From: JAGQRJ01 sp041402045 | GTDB taxonomy: Bacteria; Planctomycetota; J058 | Length of the DNA stretch: 64,000 nt | Assembly (NCBI GenBank): GCA_041402045.1 | Contig: JAWKSZ010000040.1 | Coordinates: 8,499 to 72,498, forward strand | Direction: 5' to 3' | In this document: piece by piece, positions 23,948 to 32,968 of the stretch | Layout: every line of letters begins with the position of its first letter | Numbering within the stretch: the first letter of the stretch is position 1 | Translations under genes and position numbers: made by a program | Notes under the pieces: generated by a model | The model's input: only the letters and a program-made list of their open reading frames with translations | What the model was told of the DNA's origin: nothing | Database searches by the model: none

Positions 23948-24663
23948 GCTGGCCACACCTCGAGCAGGACCGCGTCGTAGCTCACGATCCCCAATAGGAC
24001 TGCGTTGATCAGGCGTTGGCCCGCGACCCGATACACCCCCGCCACCCCGTGGGGCGCGTGGGAGTCCGGGTCGCGCACCGAGAACGTGCGCGCGTCTTCG
24101 TGCCCCGAGATCACGAGGAAGTGCCCGACCGGGTCGCCGCGCACGTCGTCCTCCTCGTTGTCGTCGGGCCGCTCGCGCATTTGCCCGTAGAGGTAGGTCG
24201 CGCTCAGCCCGCACAGGATCGGGTGCCGGCGCTCGAGGATCTCCACCAGGAGCTCCGGGCGCAGGTCGGCGAAGGCCAGCTCGCCGCCGGCGGCGAGGAA
24301 CGCGGCGTAGGCGCGGCAGGCGTTTTGCAGCTTGGGCTTGGGCGTGGCCGCGGCGCGGGCGAGGAGCTTCTCGCGCAGCTCGCCGCGGTCCAGCGCGCTC
24401 CAGGTCGGGTCGAGCACGCGGTAGTTGTAGGAGAACACCCGCGCCGCGTAGCCCAGCCGCCGCGCGGCGAGGCCGAGGAACACCGCCAGGGTCCCGCCGT
24501 CGGGGTTGGTCGGCGTGACCTCGAGCACGCGCTCGAAGGAGGTCTCGTCCCCGTAGTAGCGCAGCACCGAGAGCAGGCACGTCGGCCCGCAGGTCACGTC
24601 GTCGGGTTGCGGGAAGCGCGGGACGGGGAGCTCGGTGGAGCTCGTCGCGAAGTCGTGGTTCAG
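23944..24663 (-). CDS. C39-like (papain-fold) peptidase, probable CTG start
   Basis: 239 residues as annotated. The catalytic Cys is in QPDDVTCGPTCLLSVLRYYG, the classical C39-like motif QxxxxxCGxxC, and the catalytic His is in GDPVGHFLVISGHED, followed by the Asp in RDPDSHAP. It lacks an ABC or transport domain, so it is a soluble peptidase or related acyl-hydrolase. The usual start codons would truncate it: GTG 24597-24595 lies only two codons before the catalytic Cys and removes the conserved QPDD. CTG 24663-24661 has GAGGA seven nt upstream and restores the motif. It is first in the amidoligase operon. Confidence 0.75.
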   Translation of the reverse strand: MNHDFATSSTELPVPRFPQPDDVTCGPTCLLSVLRYYGDETSFERVLEVTPTNPDGGTLAVFLGLAARRLGYAARVFSYNYRVLDPTWSALDRGELREKLLARAAATPKPKLQNACRAYAAFLAAGGELAFADLRPELLVEILERRHPILCGLSATYLYGQMRERPDDNEEDDVRGDPVGHFLVISGHEDARTFSVRDPDSHAPHGVAGVYRVAGQRLINAVLLGIVSYDAVLLEVWPA

Positions 24664-24675
24664 CGCGGGATCCTC
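24661..24675 (-). promoter_or_regulatory. Ribosome binding site deciding a CTG start
   Basis: Read on the minus strand, GAGGA (24675-24671) is followed after seven bases by CTG (24663-24661) in frame with the C39-like peptidase. There is no in-frame ATG, GTG or TTG between this point and the GTG at 24597, and a stop codon lies eight codons upstream of the CTG. The retained residues include the family-conserved QPDD before the catalytic cysteine. Confidence 0.5.
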
Positions 24676-24723
24676 ACTGCGCCGTTACGTTACCCGCCGC
24701 CGGACGGGGAGCAACGGGGCGGT

Positions 24724-25680
24724 TCAGCTCCCCGGGGGCACGACCGCCACGTAGCGCACCCCTGTCCGCCGGGCCTCGGCGTAGTGCGCGAAGCGCCAGG
24801 AGGCCGGGGTCCGGGGGTGCTCGGGGTCGAGGGCCAGGGCGCCCAGCGCCCGGGCCACCCCGGCCACGTCGTCGGGGGTCAGGGGCGCCGGCGGGAGCTC
24901 GAGCTCCGCCCCCGGGGCGTGGACCCACACCTCGGGGGCGTCGCCGCCCAGGCCCAGCCACAGCACGCGGTGGATCCCGGCCCGGTTGCGCAGGCGCTCG
25001 GCCACCTCGCGCCCCAGGCGATCGCCGGCGCGGAGCACGGCGCAGAACCCGCCAGCCGGGGGCAGGAGCGCGTGGCGCCAGGCGTCCTCGGGGGCGCGGC
25101 TGTAGGCGCGGCGCTCGCCGCCGCAGGCGGCGGGGAGCGCCTCCTCCAGGGCCTCGAGCTCGGCCTCGACCAGGATCAGGTCGACCTCGGGGGCGGGGAG
25201 CGGCGCGATCGCTGCGGCGAGCTCGGCCGGCGCGCTGACCTCCGCCAGCCAGCCCTCGAGCACCCGCGCGCTGCGGCAGCGCACCAGCAGCCGCCCCAGC
25301 GCCGCCGGCGCCGGGCTGTAGGGCAGGCCCTCGGCGCAGCGCCGGAGCCAGGCCTGGAGCGCCGGGCGGGTGCGCAGCTGGAACGCGAGGTTCCCCGCCA
25401 CGAGCTGGAGGAAGGCCTGGGCCGCGGGCCCCTCGAGCTCGGGGGCCAGGGCGGCGAGCACGGCGGGGTCTTCGACCCGCGCCTGCTCCAGCCAGTCCGC
25501 GCACAGGCGCTCCAGGGCGGCGAGGTTCGCCAGGCGCCGGAGCTCGCTCCAGTCGTGGGTCATGTCCACGTCGTCGAAGGCCAGCGCCTCGGGGCGGCTC
25601 TCGGCGAGGAGGTCCCTGACGTCGCCCAGCCAGCGGTGCTTGAGGTAGCGCGCGGCGAGGGGGCCGAATCCTGCGGTCAG
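24724..25680 (-). CDS. Alpha-helical protein of unknown function
   Basis: Predicted cytosolic protein of up to 318 residues, rich in Ala, Leu, Arg and Glu, with no motif I recognise. A conservative start is ATG 25563-25561 (279 residues). However, the frame stays open for 39 more codons with almost only G/C third positions, up to a CTG at 25680-25678 that overlaps the stop of the FadL-like gene (CTGA). I therefore extend it to that point. Translational coupling to the outer membrane protein is likely in either case. No signal peptide or membrane segment is seen. Confidence 0.55.
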   Translation of the reverse strand: MTAGFGPLAARYLKHRWLGDVRDLLAESRPEALAFDDVDMTHDWSELRRLANLAALERLCADWLEQARVEDPAVLAALAPELEGPAAQAFLQLVAGNLAFQLRTRPALQAWLRRCAEGLPYSPAPAALGRLLVRCRSARVLEGWLAEVSAPAELAAAIAPLPAPEVDLILVEAELEALEEALPAACGGERRAYSRAPEDAWRHALLPPAGGFCAVLRAGDRLGREVAERLRNRAGIHRVLWLGLGGDAPEVWVHAPGAELELPPAPLTPDDVAGVARALGALALDPEHPRTPASWRFAHYAEARRTGVRYVAVVPPGS

Positions 25681-27242
25681 AAGTTCACCCCGAACCCGAA
25701 GTGAAAGGCCATGATCTCGACCTCCTGTCGGGAGTTCGAGAGGGTGTAGTCGCCCACGTGGTTGCCGGTGCTCAGCTCGTTGGGGAGCTGCCACTCCCAG
25801 GCGAAGTTGAACTCCACCTTCTGTCCGAGCTGGAGGGAGAAGCCCGTGGCGACGTGGTGCTCGTTGATCACCGGGAGCTGGGGGAGGGTGGTGTTCGCGG
25901 GCACCGGGGTGCGCGCGTAGTTGTAGCCGGCGCGCCACACCAGGGCCCAGGAGGGCACGTTCTCCACGATGTCCTCGCCGCGCGCCACGAGCACCGTGGC
26001 CGAGAAGGCGATCACGTGCTGGTCGCGGAAGTTGAGCGGGATCCGGACCTTGATCGTGGGGCTGGTCATGATGTTCAGGTTCGGGTTGTCCCCGTTCGAG
26101 AGCCGCGCCTTGAAGGTGCGGAGCATGGACCAGTCGATGAACGTGTAGTCGAAGCCCAAGGACACCCGGGGGTGCGGGCGGAAGGCGAAGCCCAGGCCCA
26201 CCTGCCGCGGCTGTTCGTACTCCTGGATCCGCAGGTCGTACTCGCTGTTGAAGCCGAGGGCGGGCTGGATCCCGGGGTCGACGACCTGCAGCAGCCCGGG
26301 GTTGCCGTTGGTGAGGCGGGTGACCTCGTCGTTGGCGTCGACGGAGGCGCGCCCGAGGTAGTCGGCGGTGTAGGTCCGCTCCTGGAACACGATCCCGATC
26401 GTGAGCTGGTCGATCGGCTGGAGCATGACTCCCAGGCGGAACGAGAAGCCGTAGCTGAAGGCGTCGTCGATGTCCGCGGTCGTGGCGACCTGGGGGTTGA
26501 CCGAGAGCACCCCCGCCGCGAACTCGAAGTCGTCGCGCAGAATGCGGGAGGGCTGGGAGATCCCGCCGTCGAGCTCGAACTTGCTGTAAATGAACTGCAG
26601 GTTCATCCCGATCGAGATGTACTTGTTGAAGCGGTAGGCCAGCGAAGGCGCGAGGGCGACGGTGAGGATGTCCGTCTCCCAGTCCACGGGCTGGGCCGAC
26701 CCCACGGTGAGCATGTCCTTGATCTGGACCTTGCCGCCGGTGATCGGGAACACGCCGATCCCGAAGCGGAAGCGCCCGCCGTAGAGCTTCTCGTCCTCGG
26801 CGAGCTCGCTCCAGTTCTCGACGTTCGGGGGCGGGATCTCCTTGCCCTCCTCGTCGACGAGGCCCCAGCGGCCGACCTGGAACACGCTCTTCACCTGCCA
26901 GTCGGCGGTGGGGTCGAACACGGCGCCGAAGCTGAAGGCAGGGACCGGCGCGAACAGCACGTCGCGGTCGTCGAAGGTGCCGAAGGAGTTCGACCAGCTC
27001 ACCTGGGGGTCGAACAGCGCCCAGTTCTGATCGAGGCGGTTGCCGACCATGAACCCCATGCCCGCGGGGTTCGTGGCCGGGCCGATCCCGTCGTCGGCGT
27101 AGGCGTAGTCGACGCCTGCGCGCCCCGCGCTGCGCGCGCCGAGGGCGATCAGCTTGGGACCGTTGGTGGCCTGGGCGGCGCCGACGCAGGCGAGCGCCAG
27201 CGCGGCCAGCAGGGTCTTGCTCTCGACGGTCGGCCTGGCCAC
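25677..27242 (-). CDS. FadL/OMPP1/TodX-family outer membrane transport protein
   Basis: 521 residues. A signal peptide (LLAALALACVGAAQA) is cleaved before TNGPKLIALGARSAGRAG, the N-terminal hatch typical of FadL-like channels, followed by ATNPAGMGFM, the conserved NPA motif. The rest alternates amphipathic strands, with the aromatic-rich LGFAFRPHPRVSLGFDYTF and a C-terminal phenylalanine (GFGVNF), as expected for an outer membrane barrel. Such proteins import hydrophobic compounds. GTG 27242-27240 follows GGAGG. It overlaps the downstream unknown gene. Confidence 0.85.
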   Translation of the reverse strand: MARPTVESKTLLAALALACVGAAQATNGPKLIALGARSAGRAGVDYAYADDGIGPATNPAGMGFMVGNRLDQNWALFDPQVSWSNSFGTFDDRDVLFAPVPAFSFGAVFDPTADWQVKSVFQVGRWGLVDEEGKEIPPPNVENWSELAEDEKLYGGRFRFGIGVFPITGGKVQIKDMLTVGSAQPVDWETDILTVALAPSLAYRFNKYISIGMNLQFIYSKFELDGGISQPSRILRDDFEFAAGVLSVNPQVATTADIDDAFSYGFSFRLGVMLQPIDQLTIGIVFQERTYTADYLGRASVDANDEVTRLTNGNPGLLQVVDPGIQPALGFNSEYDLRIQEYEQPRQVGLGFAFRPHPRVSLGFDYTFIDWSMLRTFKARLSNGDNPNLNIMTSPTIKVRIPLNFRDQHVIAFSATVLVARGEDIVENVPSWALVWRAGYNYARTPVPANTTLPQLPVINEHHVATGFSLQLGQKVEFNFAWEWQLPNELSTGNHVGDYTLSNSRQEVEIMAFHFGFGVNF

Positions 27243-27382
27243 CCGCACCTCCCACACGCGCGCGAACGAGCCGTTATAGAGCCTTAACAGGCGGAAGGCC
27301 AGCGAGCCCCGAGAGGACGTTGCTGCCGCTCCCTGCCCCTGATAGATTCCGCGCCTCAACGAAACTCTAGGGGGGGAGTCCC

Positions 27383-28030
27383 ATGGCTGTCGAAATCAAG
27401 TTTGGTGACCACATCAAGGAGTCGCTCGAGATCTGCAAGGCGAACCTCGTGCCGACGCTGCTCACGCCGCTGATCGCCGCGATAGCGGGGATCGTGGTCA
27501 TGCTTCCGGCGATCATCGTGCAAATGGTCGTCGACCCGACGATCGGTAGCCTGCTGAGCATTCCGCTGAACATCGTGGCTGCCGGCGTCAACGGCATCTT
27601 CATGATCAACTTCATGGCCGCCGTGAAGGCCGCCAAGCACGAGGGCAAGGCGATCGCGATCGGCGACATCCTCAACTTCGAGAACGCCGCCGGCAAGGCG
27701 CTCACCCAGATCGGCGTCACGATCGGCTTCATCTTCTGCTGCATTCCGGGCGTGATCCTGTTCTTCGCGCCCGCGATCGTCGCCGACAAGCCCGGGACCA
27801 GCCCCGCTCAGGCGCTCAAGGCTGCGCTGGCCTTCGGCAAGGGGAACATCGTTCCCATGCTGATCTTGCTGATCGTGTTCATCGTCCTCGTGATCGTGGG
27901 CCAACTCGCCTGCGGTGTCGGCGTACTGTTCACCCTGCCCCTCGCGCAGGGCATGGTGTTCCTGGCCTACGACGCGCACAAGGCGAGCGTCGAGGCCGCG
28001 GCGGCCGAGGGCGGCGTCCAGCTCGGCTAA
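27383..28030 (+). CDS. Multi-pass membrane protein, glycerophosphodiester-phosphodiesterase-membrane-domain-like
   Basis: 215 residues with four to five long hydrophobic segments (about 22-50, 58-80, 108-130, 148-185). The pattern AIAIGDILNF, then FCCIPGVILFFAPAIVADKP, then a helix ending FTLPLAQGMVFLAYDAHK, resembles the membrane domain found in DUF975/GPDPase_memb proteins, which have no known activity. The start ATG follows a G-rich Shine-Dalgarno sequence. Its codon use and base content are slightly less GC-rich than its neighbours. A rho-independent terminator follows. Confidence 0.65.
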   Translation: MAVEIKFGDHIKESLEICKANLVPTLLTPLIAAIAGIVVMLPAIIVQMVVDPTIGSLLSIPLNIVAAGVNGIFMINFMAAVKAAKHEGKAIAIGDILNFENAAGKALTQIGVTIGFIFCCIPGVILFFAPAIVADKPGTSPAQALKAALAFGKGNIVPMLILLIVFIVLVIVGQLACGVGVLFTLPLAQGMVFLAYDAHKASVEAAAAEGGVQLG

Positions 28031-28055
28031 CGCGAGCGACGCGACCGCACGCAGG

Positions 28056-28080
28056 GGGCCCGGCGCGAGCCGGGCCCTTT
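28056..28080 (+). terminator. Rho-independent terminator after the membrane protein
   Basis: GGGCCCGGC (28056-28064) and GCCGGGCCC (28069-28077) form a perfect 9-bp stem with GCGA loop, followed by TTT. It lies 25 bp after the stop codon at 28030. Confidence 0.8.
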
Positions 28081-28119
28081 CCGTTGGTTGCCGCCTCCGG
28101 CCCGCCGTAGACTGCCCCG

Positions 28120-28629
28120 GTGCCCGACCCCGAAGACCTCCCGGAACGCCGCCTGCTCGGCCCCCTGCGCCTGGGCGCGCGGCGCCCGGCGGTCAACCGC
28201 GCCACCCGGATCGAGCTCGCGTTCTTCGTAGGGGTGCTCGCCCTGGCGCTGTGGACGGCGCCCGTCACCGCCGACGGCCGGGCCAACGCCCCGCTCATGG
28301 GCTCCCTCGAGCAGTCCACGGGCGGCGGGCTGTGCGTGTTCCGCCGCATGACCGGCCACCCCTGCGGGGGCTGCGGCATGACCCGCGCCTTCGTGCAGCT
28401 CGCCCACGCCCAGCCGCGCTCGGCCCTGAGGCTCAACCCCCTTGCGCCCGTCGTGTTCGCCTGGTTCTGCTGGCGAACCCTCGAACTCCTCGTGCTCAAC
28501 GTCACCCGGCGCCGGCTGCGGCTCGCCTTCCCGCCCCGCGTGACCTGGGCCCTGTGGGGGGGCACCGTGCTCGGGTTCGCGGTCCTGTTCGCGATCCGCC
28601 TGACCCGCAGCGCCTGGCCCAGCCTCTAA
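28120..28629 (+). CDS. DUF2752 membrane protein
   Basis: 169 residues. The DUF2752 signature is clear: CVFRRMTGHPCGGCGMTRAF near residues 68-87, then a helix with LRLNPLAPVVFAW. About three hydrophobic segments surround it (about 30-46, 105-125 and 143-160). The two cysteines of PCGGCGMTR are invariant in the family, whose function is unknown. The start is GTG at 28120; the terminator upstream separates it from the preceding gene. Confidence 0.8.
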   Translation: MPDPEDLPERRLLGPLRLGARRPAVNRATRIELAFFVGVLALALWTAPVTADGRANAPLMGSLEQSTGGGLCVFRRMTGHPCGGCGMTRAFVQLAHAQPRSALRLNPLAPVVFAWFCWRTLELLVLNVTRRRLRLAFPPRVTWALWGGTVLGFAVLFAIRLTRSAWPSL

Positions 28630-29107
28630 CGAGACCACGCGACTTACGTCGCTCGATTCGACCCGCTACGCGCGAGGCTGCGAGTCCTCTGGAGGCCGAT
28701 CGGCTCACCTACGATTCAAGCGACTCGCATTCGACACCTGGCACTGCACCGCGGCGCGTCAACTCCCCTGTAGACAGGCGTTTGACCTAGGCACTACACC
28801 GTTCGCCCAGCGCACGAATCCGACCCACGCTTCGTCTCGCGTCGCTCGACTCGGCGCGTCACGGATTGCGCAAATTACTTATATCGCTCGTTTTGCGACG
28901 AAATCCCGTCCAGCCTCGACACGTCCCATGGCGCGCCCTCCCGAATTGCCCGGATCTGGAGCCGGGTGTCCCGCAAGAATTGGGAACTCGCGCCCCATCT
29001 GAATCGAAAGCGCGAGGAGAGGCGGGGCCCCGCTGGACTTACCCCTCCCCCCGATGGCCTTCGGTTTGCACGAGCTCTTCTCAATCAGCAGAGGAGGCCG
29101 AAGGAAG
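28630..29107. other. Non-coding region upstream of the large lipoprotein
   Basis: 478 bp without a convincing gene and visibly less GC-rich than the coding sequence around it. It contains an imperfect direct repeat (CTGGCACTGCACC near 28737 and CTAGGCACTACACC near 28787) and an A/T-rich patch at about 28870-28900. A G-rich ribosome binding site (GAGGAGG) precedes the ATG at 29108. It probably carries the promoter of the lipoprotein gene, but no -10/-35 pair with normal spacing stands out. Confidence 0.5.
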
Positions 29108-32074
29108 ATGGCCCTACTCCGAAACACAACGCTTCAAGCCCTCGGCGCCTGGCTGCTCGCGTTCAGCCAGGTCTTCTGGGTCGTGGGCTGCCGTCAGACC
29201 ACCGGCGGTGGCGGCGGCAGCGCGACCACCGCCCCGGGCGCGACCGCTGGCCTGAACATCGGCGAGCTGGTCTACCAGATCATGCACCACGGCTACGAGA
29301 GCAAGGGGGAGCAGGCCAAGGCGGACACCCTCGAGCTCAACCACAGCGAGTTCGTGGGCGCGATCAACCACATCCTGCCCAGCTCGGTCGGTCAGAACCT
29401 GTTCCCGACCCTGCTCGACCTGCTCCCGCTCGTGGACGACGGGACCGTCGAGGCCGCGATCGCCGACGTCGAGGCGATCGTGCAGGACCTGGTCAACGAC
29501 CCCGCGACCCTCGACGCCGTGGCCGAGCTCATGTCGGCCTCGGGCGCGAGCAGCTCGAGCTCCTTCGCCGAGCAGCGCGACACCTTCGTGCTCCTGAACC
29601 GCCTCCTGGCCTACCCCGAGATGGATAAGCTCAGCCAGGCGATCTTCCACCTGATCGATCAGTACGACGGCGTCGACCAGTACGGCCAGCCCAACGGCGA
29701 GCGCAACCTGTTCCGCGAGCTCCAGGGCACCCTCAGCCGCGTGCTGCAGACCTCGAGCGTGCCCCAGGGCAGCTCGACCTCGATCACCCAGGGCCTCGGC
29801 GACCTGGCCGACGCGCTGCTGGCGGAGAAGCCCATGAAGGGCTTCCCCAACCTCGGCGCCCCGGCCTGGGCCGTGCGACTCGACGTCCACGGCAACCCGC
29901 AGGTCCTGGCGGACCCCGCCTCGGGCATGCTGCCCGCGCCCTTCGTCGACGCGGACGCCGACGGGGTGGCCGACGTGAACGCCGCGGGCGACCCCGTCGA
30001 CGCCGGCGGCCAGGCGATCGAGATCCCCGCCTTCGGCAACGAGGGCGCCCGCGACAGCTACGGCCGCGCCCTGGCCTCGGGCGGCGGGCTCTACTACGCC
30101 TACTTCGACGCCAAGCGCACCCTGCTCTCGGAGCTGCTCCTCGTCGCCGGCGAGCTGTTCAAGAAGGACCTCGGCGCCGACAGCATGGCGATCCTCGACA
30201 AGCTCTCGCCCCGGGTCATGCACGACAACGGCACCCCCGCCGACCCGACCGACGACTACGAGACCCTCTCGGCGGACTGCCCGCTGCTGGACCTGACCCA
30301 CGCGCAGTTCGAGCTGATCAAGCACACCCCGCTCGCGGACCTGCTCAAGGGGATCGCGGTCGTGATCAAGAACGACCCCGACCAGTTCGGCGAGATCGTC
30401 GACACCCTGATCGTGGCCCTCAAGCAGGCGGGCAACGCCGCCAGCGCCACCAGCACCACCCCCGCGGGCGGCGGCAAGCAGCTCCTCGACGACCTGCTGC
30501 CCCTGCTGCAGGACACCCTGCGCCCCAACGGGCAGCAGACCTCGACCATGCGCGACCTGCTCAGCGCCTTCAACTCGCAGCAGGCCCAGCTGCAGACCCT
30601 GCCGGCCAGCTTCGCGAACATGATGAAGTACCACGACTACAAGAACCGCGTGCTGGCCGACGCCAACAACAAGAGCGTCATGCAGCGCCTGCTGGAAATG
30701 ATGGAGCGCGCCGACAAGTGCAACGCGCCCTTCGCCGGCAACATGGCCGACTTCTACCTGCGCGCCATGGCGGGTGACCAGCGCCTGCTGGGGATCACGA
30801 TCTCGATCAACACGATCGAGCGCCTGCTCGACGTCTCGATCCTGCGCCGCCTGCTGTGCTCGGGGATCCGCGCCGACGACGTGCTCGCGCTCAAGGACTT
30901 CAACCAGAGCGGCGCCCTCGACGCCATGAAGCCGATCGCCAAGGTGTTCAGCAACCGCAACCAGATCCCCCTGCTCAAGAACATCATGCTCGGCCTCGGC
31001 AAGCACTACGAGACCGTCATGCGCCCCACCGAGCCCACCGCGGTGGCCCTGCTCGAGTCCGGCGCTGTCGAGAAGCTGTTCTCGGTGATCGACGACATGA
31101 CCACCGTGCAGGTCCCCGGCCGCAACGACGTGGTGGCCGACGTGCTCGCCGACGTGCTGAGCGAGGTCATGCTGACCAGCACCCCGGTCTTCGACCGCCG
31201 CGGCGTGCAGAAGCCGACCCTCATGCACCTGCTCATGGAGCCGCTGGACACCCTCAGCCAGCGCGCCCAGGCCAGCGGGGCCAGCCCGCTCCTGGACAAG
31301 GTCATGAGCGGCCTGGGTGAGGTCCTGTTCGCGACCTACGTCGACGACAACGGCACCCCCGGCGACGCCTCGGACGACGTCGAGCGCTGGCGCTACGACT
31401 GCCTCAAGAACGAGCTCGGCCGCGCGATCGAGTTCCTCGCCGACACCCTCCCCAGCACCGCCGCCGACCGGGCGCGCTGGGCCGCCGAGAGCCAGGCCGA
31501 TATCGAGGAGCTGATCCTCAGCCGCGAGCTCGTGCTGGTGATCGACGTCATGAGCGCGATCACGGCCTCCCCCGAGAAGCAGGTGATCCACGCCGCCCTG
31601 GCGAACCTGTTCACCCCCACCCCCACCGCGAGCGACGACGTGTTCGGCGCGATCTGCGTGCTGGGCGCGGGGCTGATCAACCACAAGAAGCAGAGCGCGC
31701 CGAACCCGATCAACGACCAGGCCCTGCAGCAGGTCCTGCACTTCGTGGGCGTGCAGCTCGACCCGGCCCTCGACCGCTTCAGCGGGATCGGCCGCCTGGC
31801 GCTGCGGATCATTGGCGCCGACGACGGCCTGCTCCTGCTCAAGATCGCCCGCAACGCGATCGACATGGGGCCCAACGGCACCGACGAGCCCCCGGTCGCC
31901 GTGCTGCAGCGGATCGTGGGCGACGTGGGCGCGGCCGGCAACACCGGCCCGACCACCGGCGACAGCCTGCAGACCCAGCTCCAGGGCATGCTGGACTTCA
32001 TGCGCGACAGCGTGGAGGGCCTGCCGGCCTTCATTCAGCGGATCAAGAACCGCACCGTGAACCGGGCAGCCTAG
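29108..32074 (+). CDS. Large lipoprotein of unknown function
   Basis: 988 residues. The signal peptide ends with the lipobox WVVGC, so Cys29 is probably lipidated. A Gly-rich linker follows (QTTGGGGGS). The mature protein is mostly helical and Asp-rich. Two similar acidic loops (DNGTPADPTDDYE and DNGTPGDASDDVE) and DADADGVADVNAAGDP resemble calcium-binding loops. No catalytic motif or family is recognised. ATG 29108 is chosen because the signal sequence starts there and GAGGAGG lies upstream; an earlier in-frame ATG at 29054 would add 18 polar residues. A palindromic terminator follows. Confidence 0.75.
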   Translation: MALLRNTTLQALGAWLLAFSQVFWVVGCRQTTGGGGGSATTAPGATAGLNIGELVYQIMHHGYESKGEQAKADTLELNHSEFVGAINHILPSSVGQNLFPTLLDLLPLVDDGTVEAAIADVEAIVQDLVNDPATLDAVAELMSASGASSSSSFAEQRDTFVLLNRLLAYPEMDKLSQAIFHLIDQYDGVDQYGQPNGERNLFRELQGTLSRVLQTSSVPQGSSTSITQGLGDLADALLAEKPMKGFPNLGAPAWAVRLDVHGNPQVLADPASGMLPAPFVDADADGVADVNAAGDPVDAGGQAIEIPAFGNEGARDSYGRALASGGGLYYAYFDAKRTLLSELLLVAGELFKKDLGADSMAILDKLSPRVMHDNGTPADPTDDYETLSADCPLLDLTHAQFELIKHTPLADLLKGIAVVIKNDPDQFGEIVDTLIVALKQAGNAASATSTTPAGGGKQLLDDLLPLLQDTLRPNGQQTSTMRDLLSAFNSQQAQLQTLPASFANMMKYHDYKNRVLADANNKSVMQRLLEMMERADKCNAPFAGNMADFYLRAMAGDQRLLGITISINTIERLLDVSILRRLLCSGIRADDVLALKDFNQSGALDAMKPIAKVFSNRNQIPLLKNIMLGLGKHYETVMRPTEPTAVALLESGAVEKLFSVIDDMTTVQVPGRNDVVADVLADVLSEVMLTSTPVFDRRGVQKPTLMHLLMEPLDTLSQRAQASGASPLLDKVMSGLGEVLFATYVDDNGTPGDASDDVERWRYDCLKNELGRAIEFLADTLPSTAADRARWAAESQADIEELILSRELVLVIDVMSAITASPEKQVIHAALANLFTPTPTASDDVFGAICVLGAGLINHKKQSAPNPINDQALQQVLHFVGVQLDPALDRFSGIGRLALRIIGADDGLLLLKIARNAIDMGPNGTDEPPVAVLQRIVGDVGAAGNTGPTTGDSLQTQLQGMLDFMRDSVEGLPAFIQRIKNRTVNRAA

Positions 32075-32097
32075 GCCACGGTTCCGGCCCCCCGCGA

Positions 32098-32123
32098 GGG
32101 CGGAGCGAGCGCTCGCTCCGCCC
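32098..32123 (+). terminator. Perfect 26-bp palindrome after the large lipoprotein
   Basis: GGGCGGAGCGAGC (32098-32110) is immediately followed by its reverse complement (32111-32123) and TT. It lies 23 bp after the stop codon and can form a very stable hairpin. It may terminate transcription despite the short T run. Confidence 0.6.
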
Positions 32124-32160
32124 TTCGACGTTCCGGAACCCCGGCGTCGGAGAGGACCCC

Positions 32161-32930
32161 ATGACGTATCGCTTCGTCACGATCGGCCCCAGCCACTACT
32201 GCGAGAAGGTGCGCTGGGCCCTGGACCGGCTCCAGGTGCCCTACGCCGAGGATCCGCACTGCCCGGCGCTGCACATTCCCCGGGCCTGGTGGCTGGGCGG
32301 CGGGAAGACCGTGCCGGTCCTGAAGGCCCCCACCGGCGAGGTGTTCAACGACTCGACCCTGGCCCTCGAGCACCTCGACCTGCAGGCGCCCCCCGGCCAC
32401 TCGCTCTACCCGAGCGAGCACGCAGCGCGAGTGCGCGAGCTCGAGGAGCGCTTCGACGAGGTCCTCGGCCCCCACGTGCGCCGCCTGGCCTACCTGCACC
32501 TGCTCTACGCCCAGAACCTGCCCTCGGTCATGACCCACGGTGTGGGGTTCGTCGAGCGGACCACCTTCCGCACGACCCTCCCGCTCCTGCGCCCGCTCAT
32601 GAAGCGCGCGCTGGGGTCAACCAGGTCGCCGGGGACCGCTCCCGACCAAGGTTCGCGATCCTGGACGAGGTCGACGGGCTGCTCGCCGACGGCCGGCGCT
32701 ACCTCGTCGGCGAGGGCTTCACCGCCGCGGACCTGACCTTCGCCGCCCTGCTCGCGCCCTTCACCTCGCCGCCGGAGTACGGCTGGCCCATGCCCCCGGC
32801 CCTGGAGCTGCCCCTGAGCTTCCAGGACGAGGTGGCGCCCGTGCTCGAGCGCCCCTCCGCCCAGTTCACACTGCGGCTCTACCGCGAGGAGCGGCGGGTC
32901 ACCGTGGGCGCCCAGCCGGTCTCGGCCTAG
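32161..32930 (+). pseudogene. Glutathione S-transferase-like protein with a frameshift
   Basis: The N-terminal thioredoxin-like domain (VTIGPSHYCEKVRWALDRL, then GGGKTVPVLKAP and STLALEHLD) reads from the ATG at 32161 to about residue 150. The C-terminal helical domain (GRRYLVGEGFTAADLTFAALL) continues in another frame to 32930. The frames join if one G is added to the GGGG run near 32610-32613, giving LGVNQVAGD. The intact protein would have about 256 residues. Either the gene is broken or the assembled sequence lacks a base. The glutathione or other thiol substrate is unproven. Confidence 0.75.
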
Positions 32931-32968
32931 GCTTCGCCGCCAGGGCCCTCGCTCGTTAGGCTGGAGCC

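Noticed and set aside
28866..28900. Sigma-70 promoter with TTGCGC and TATATC
   Set aside because: Spacing between the boxes is about 9 bp instead of 16-18.
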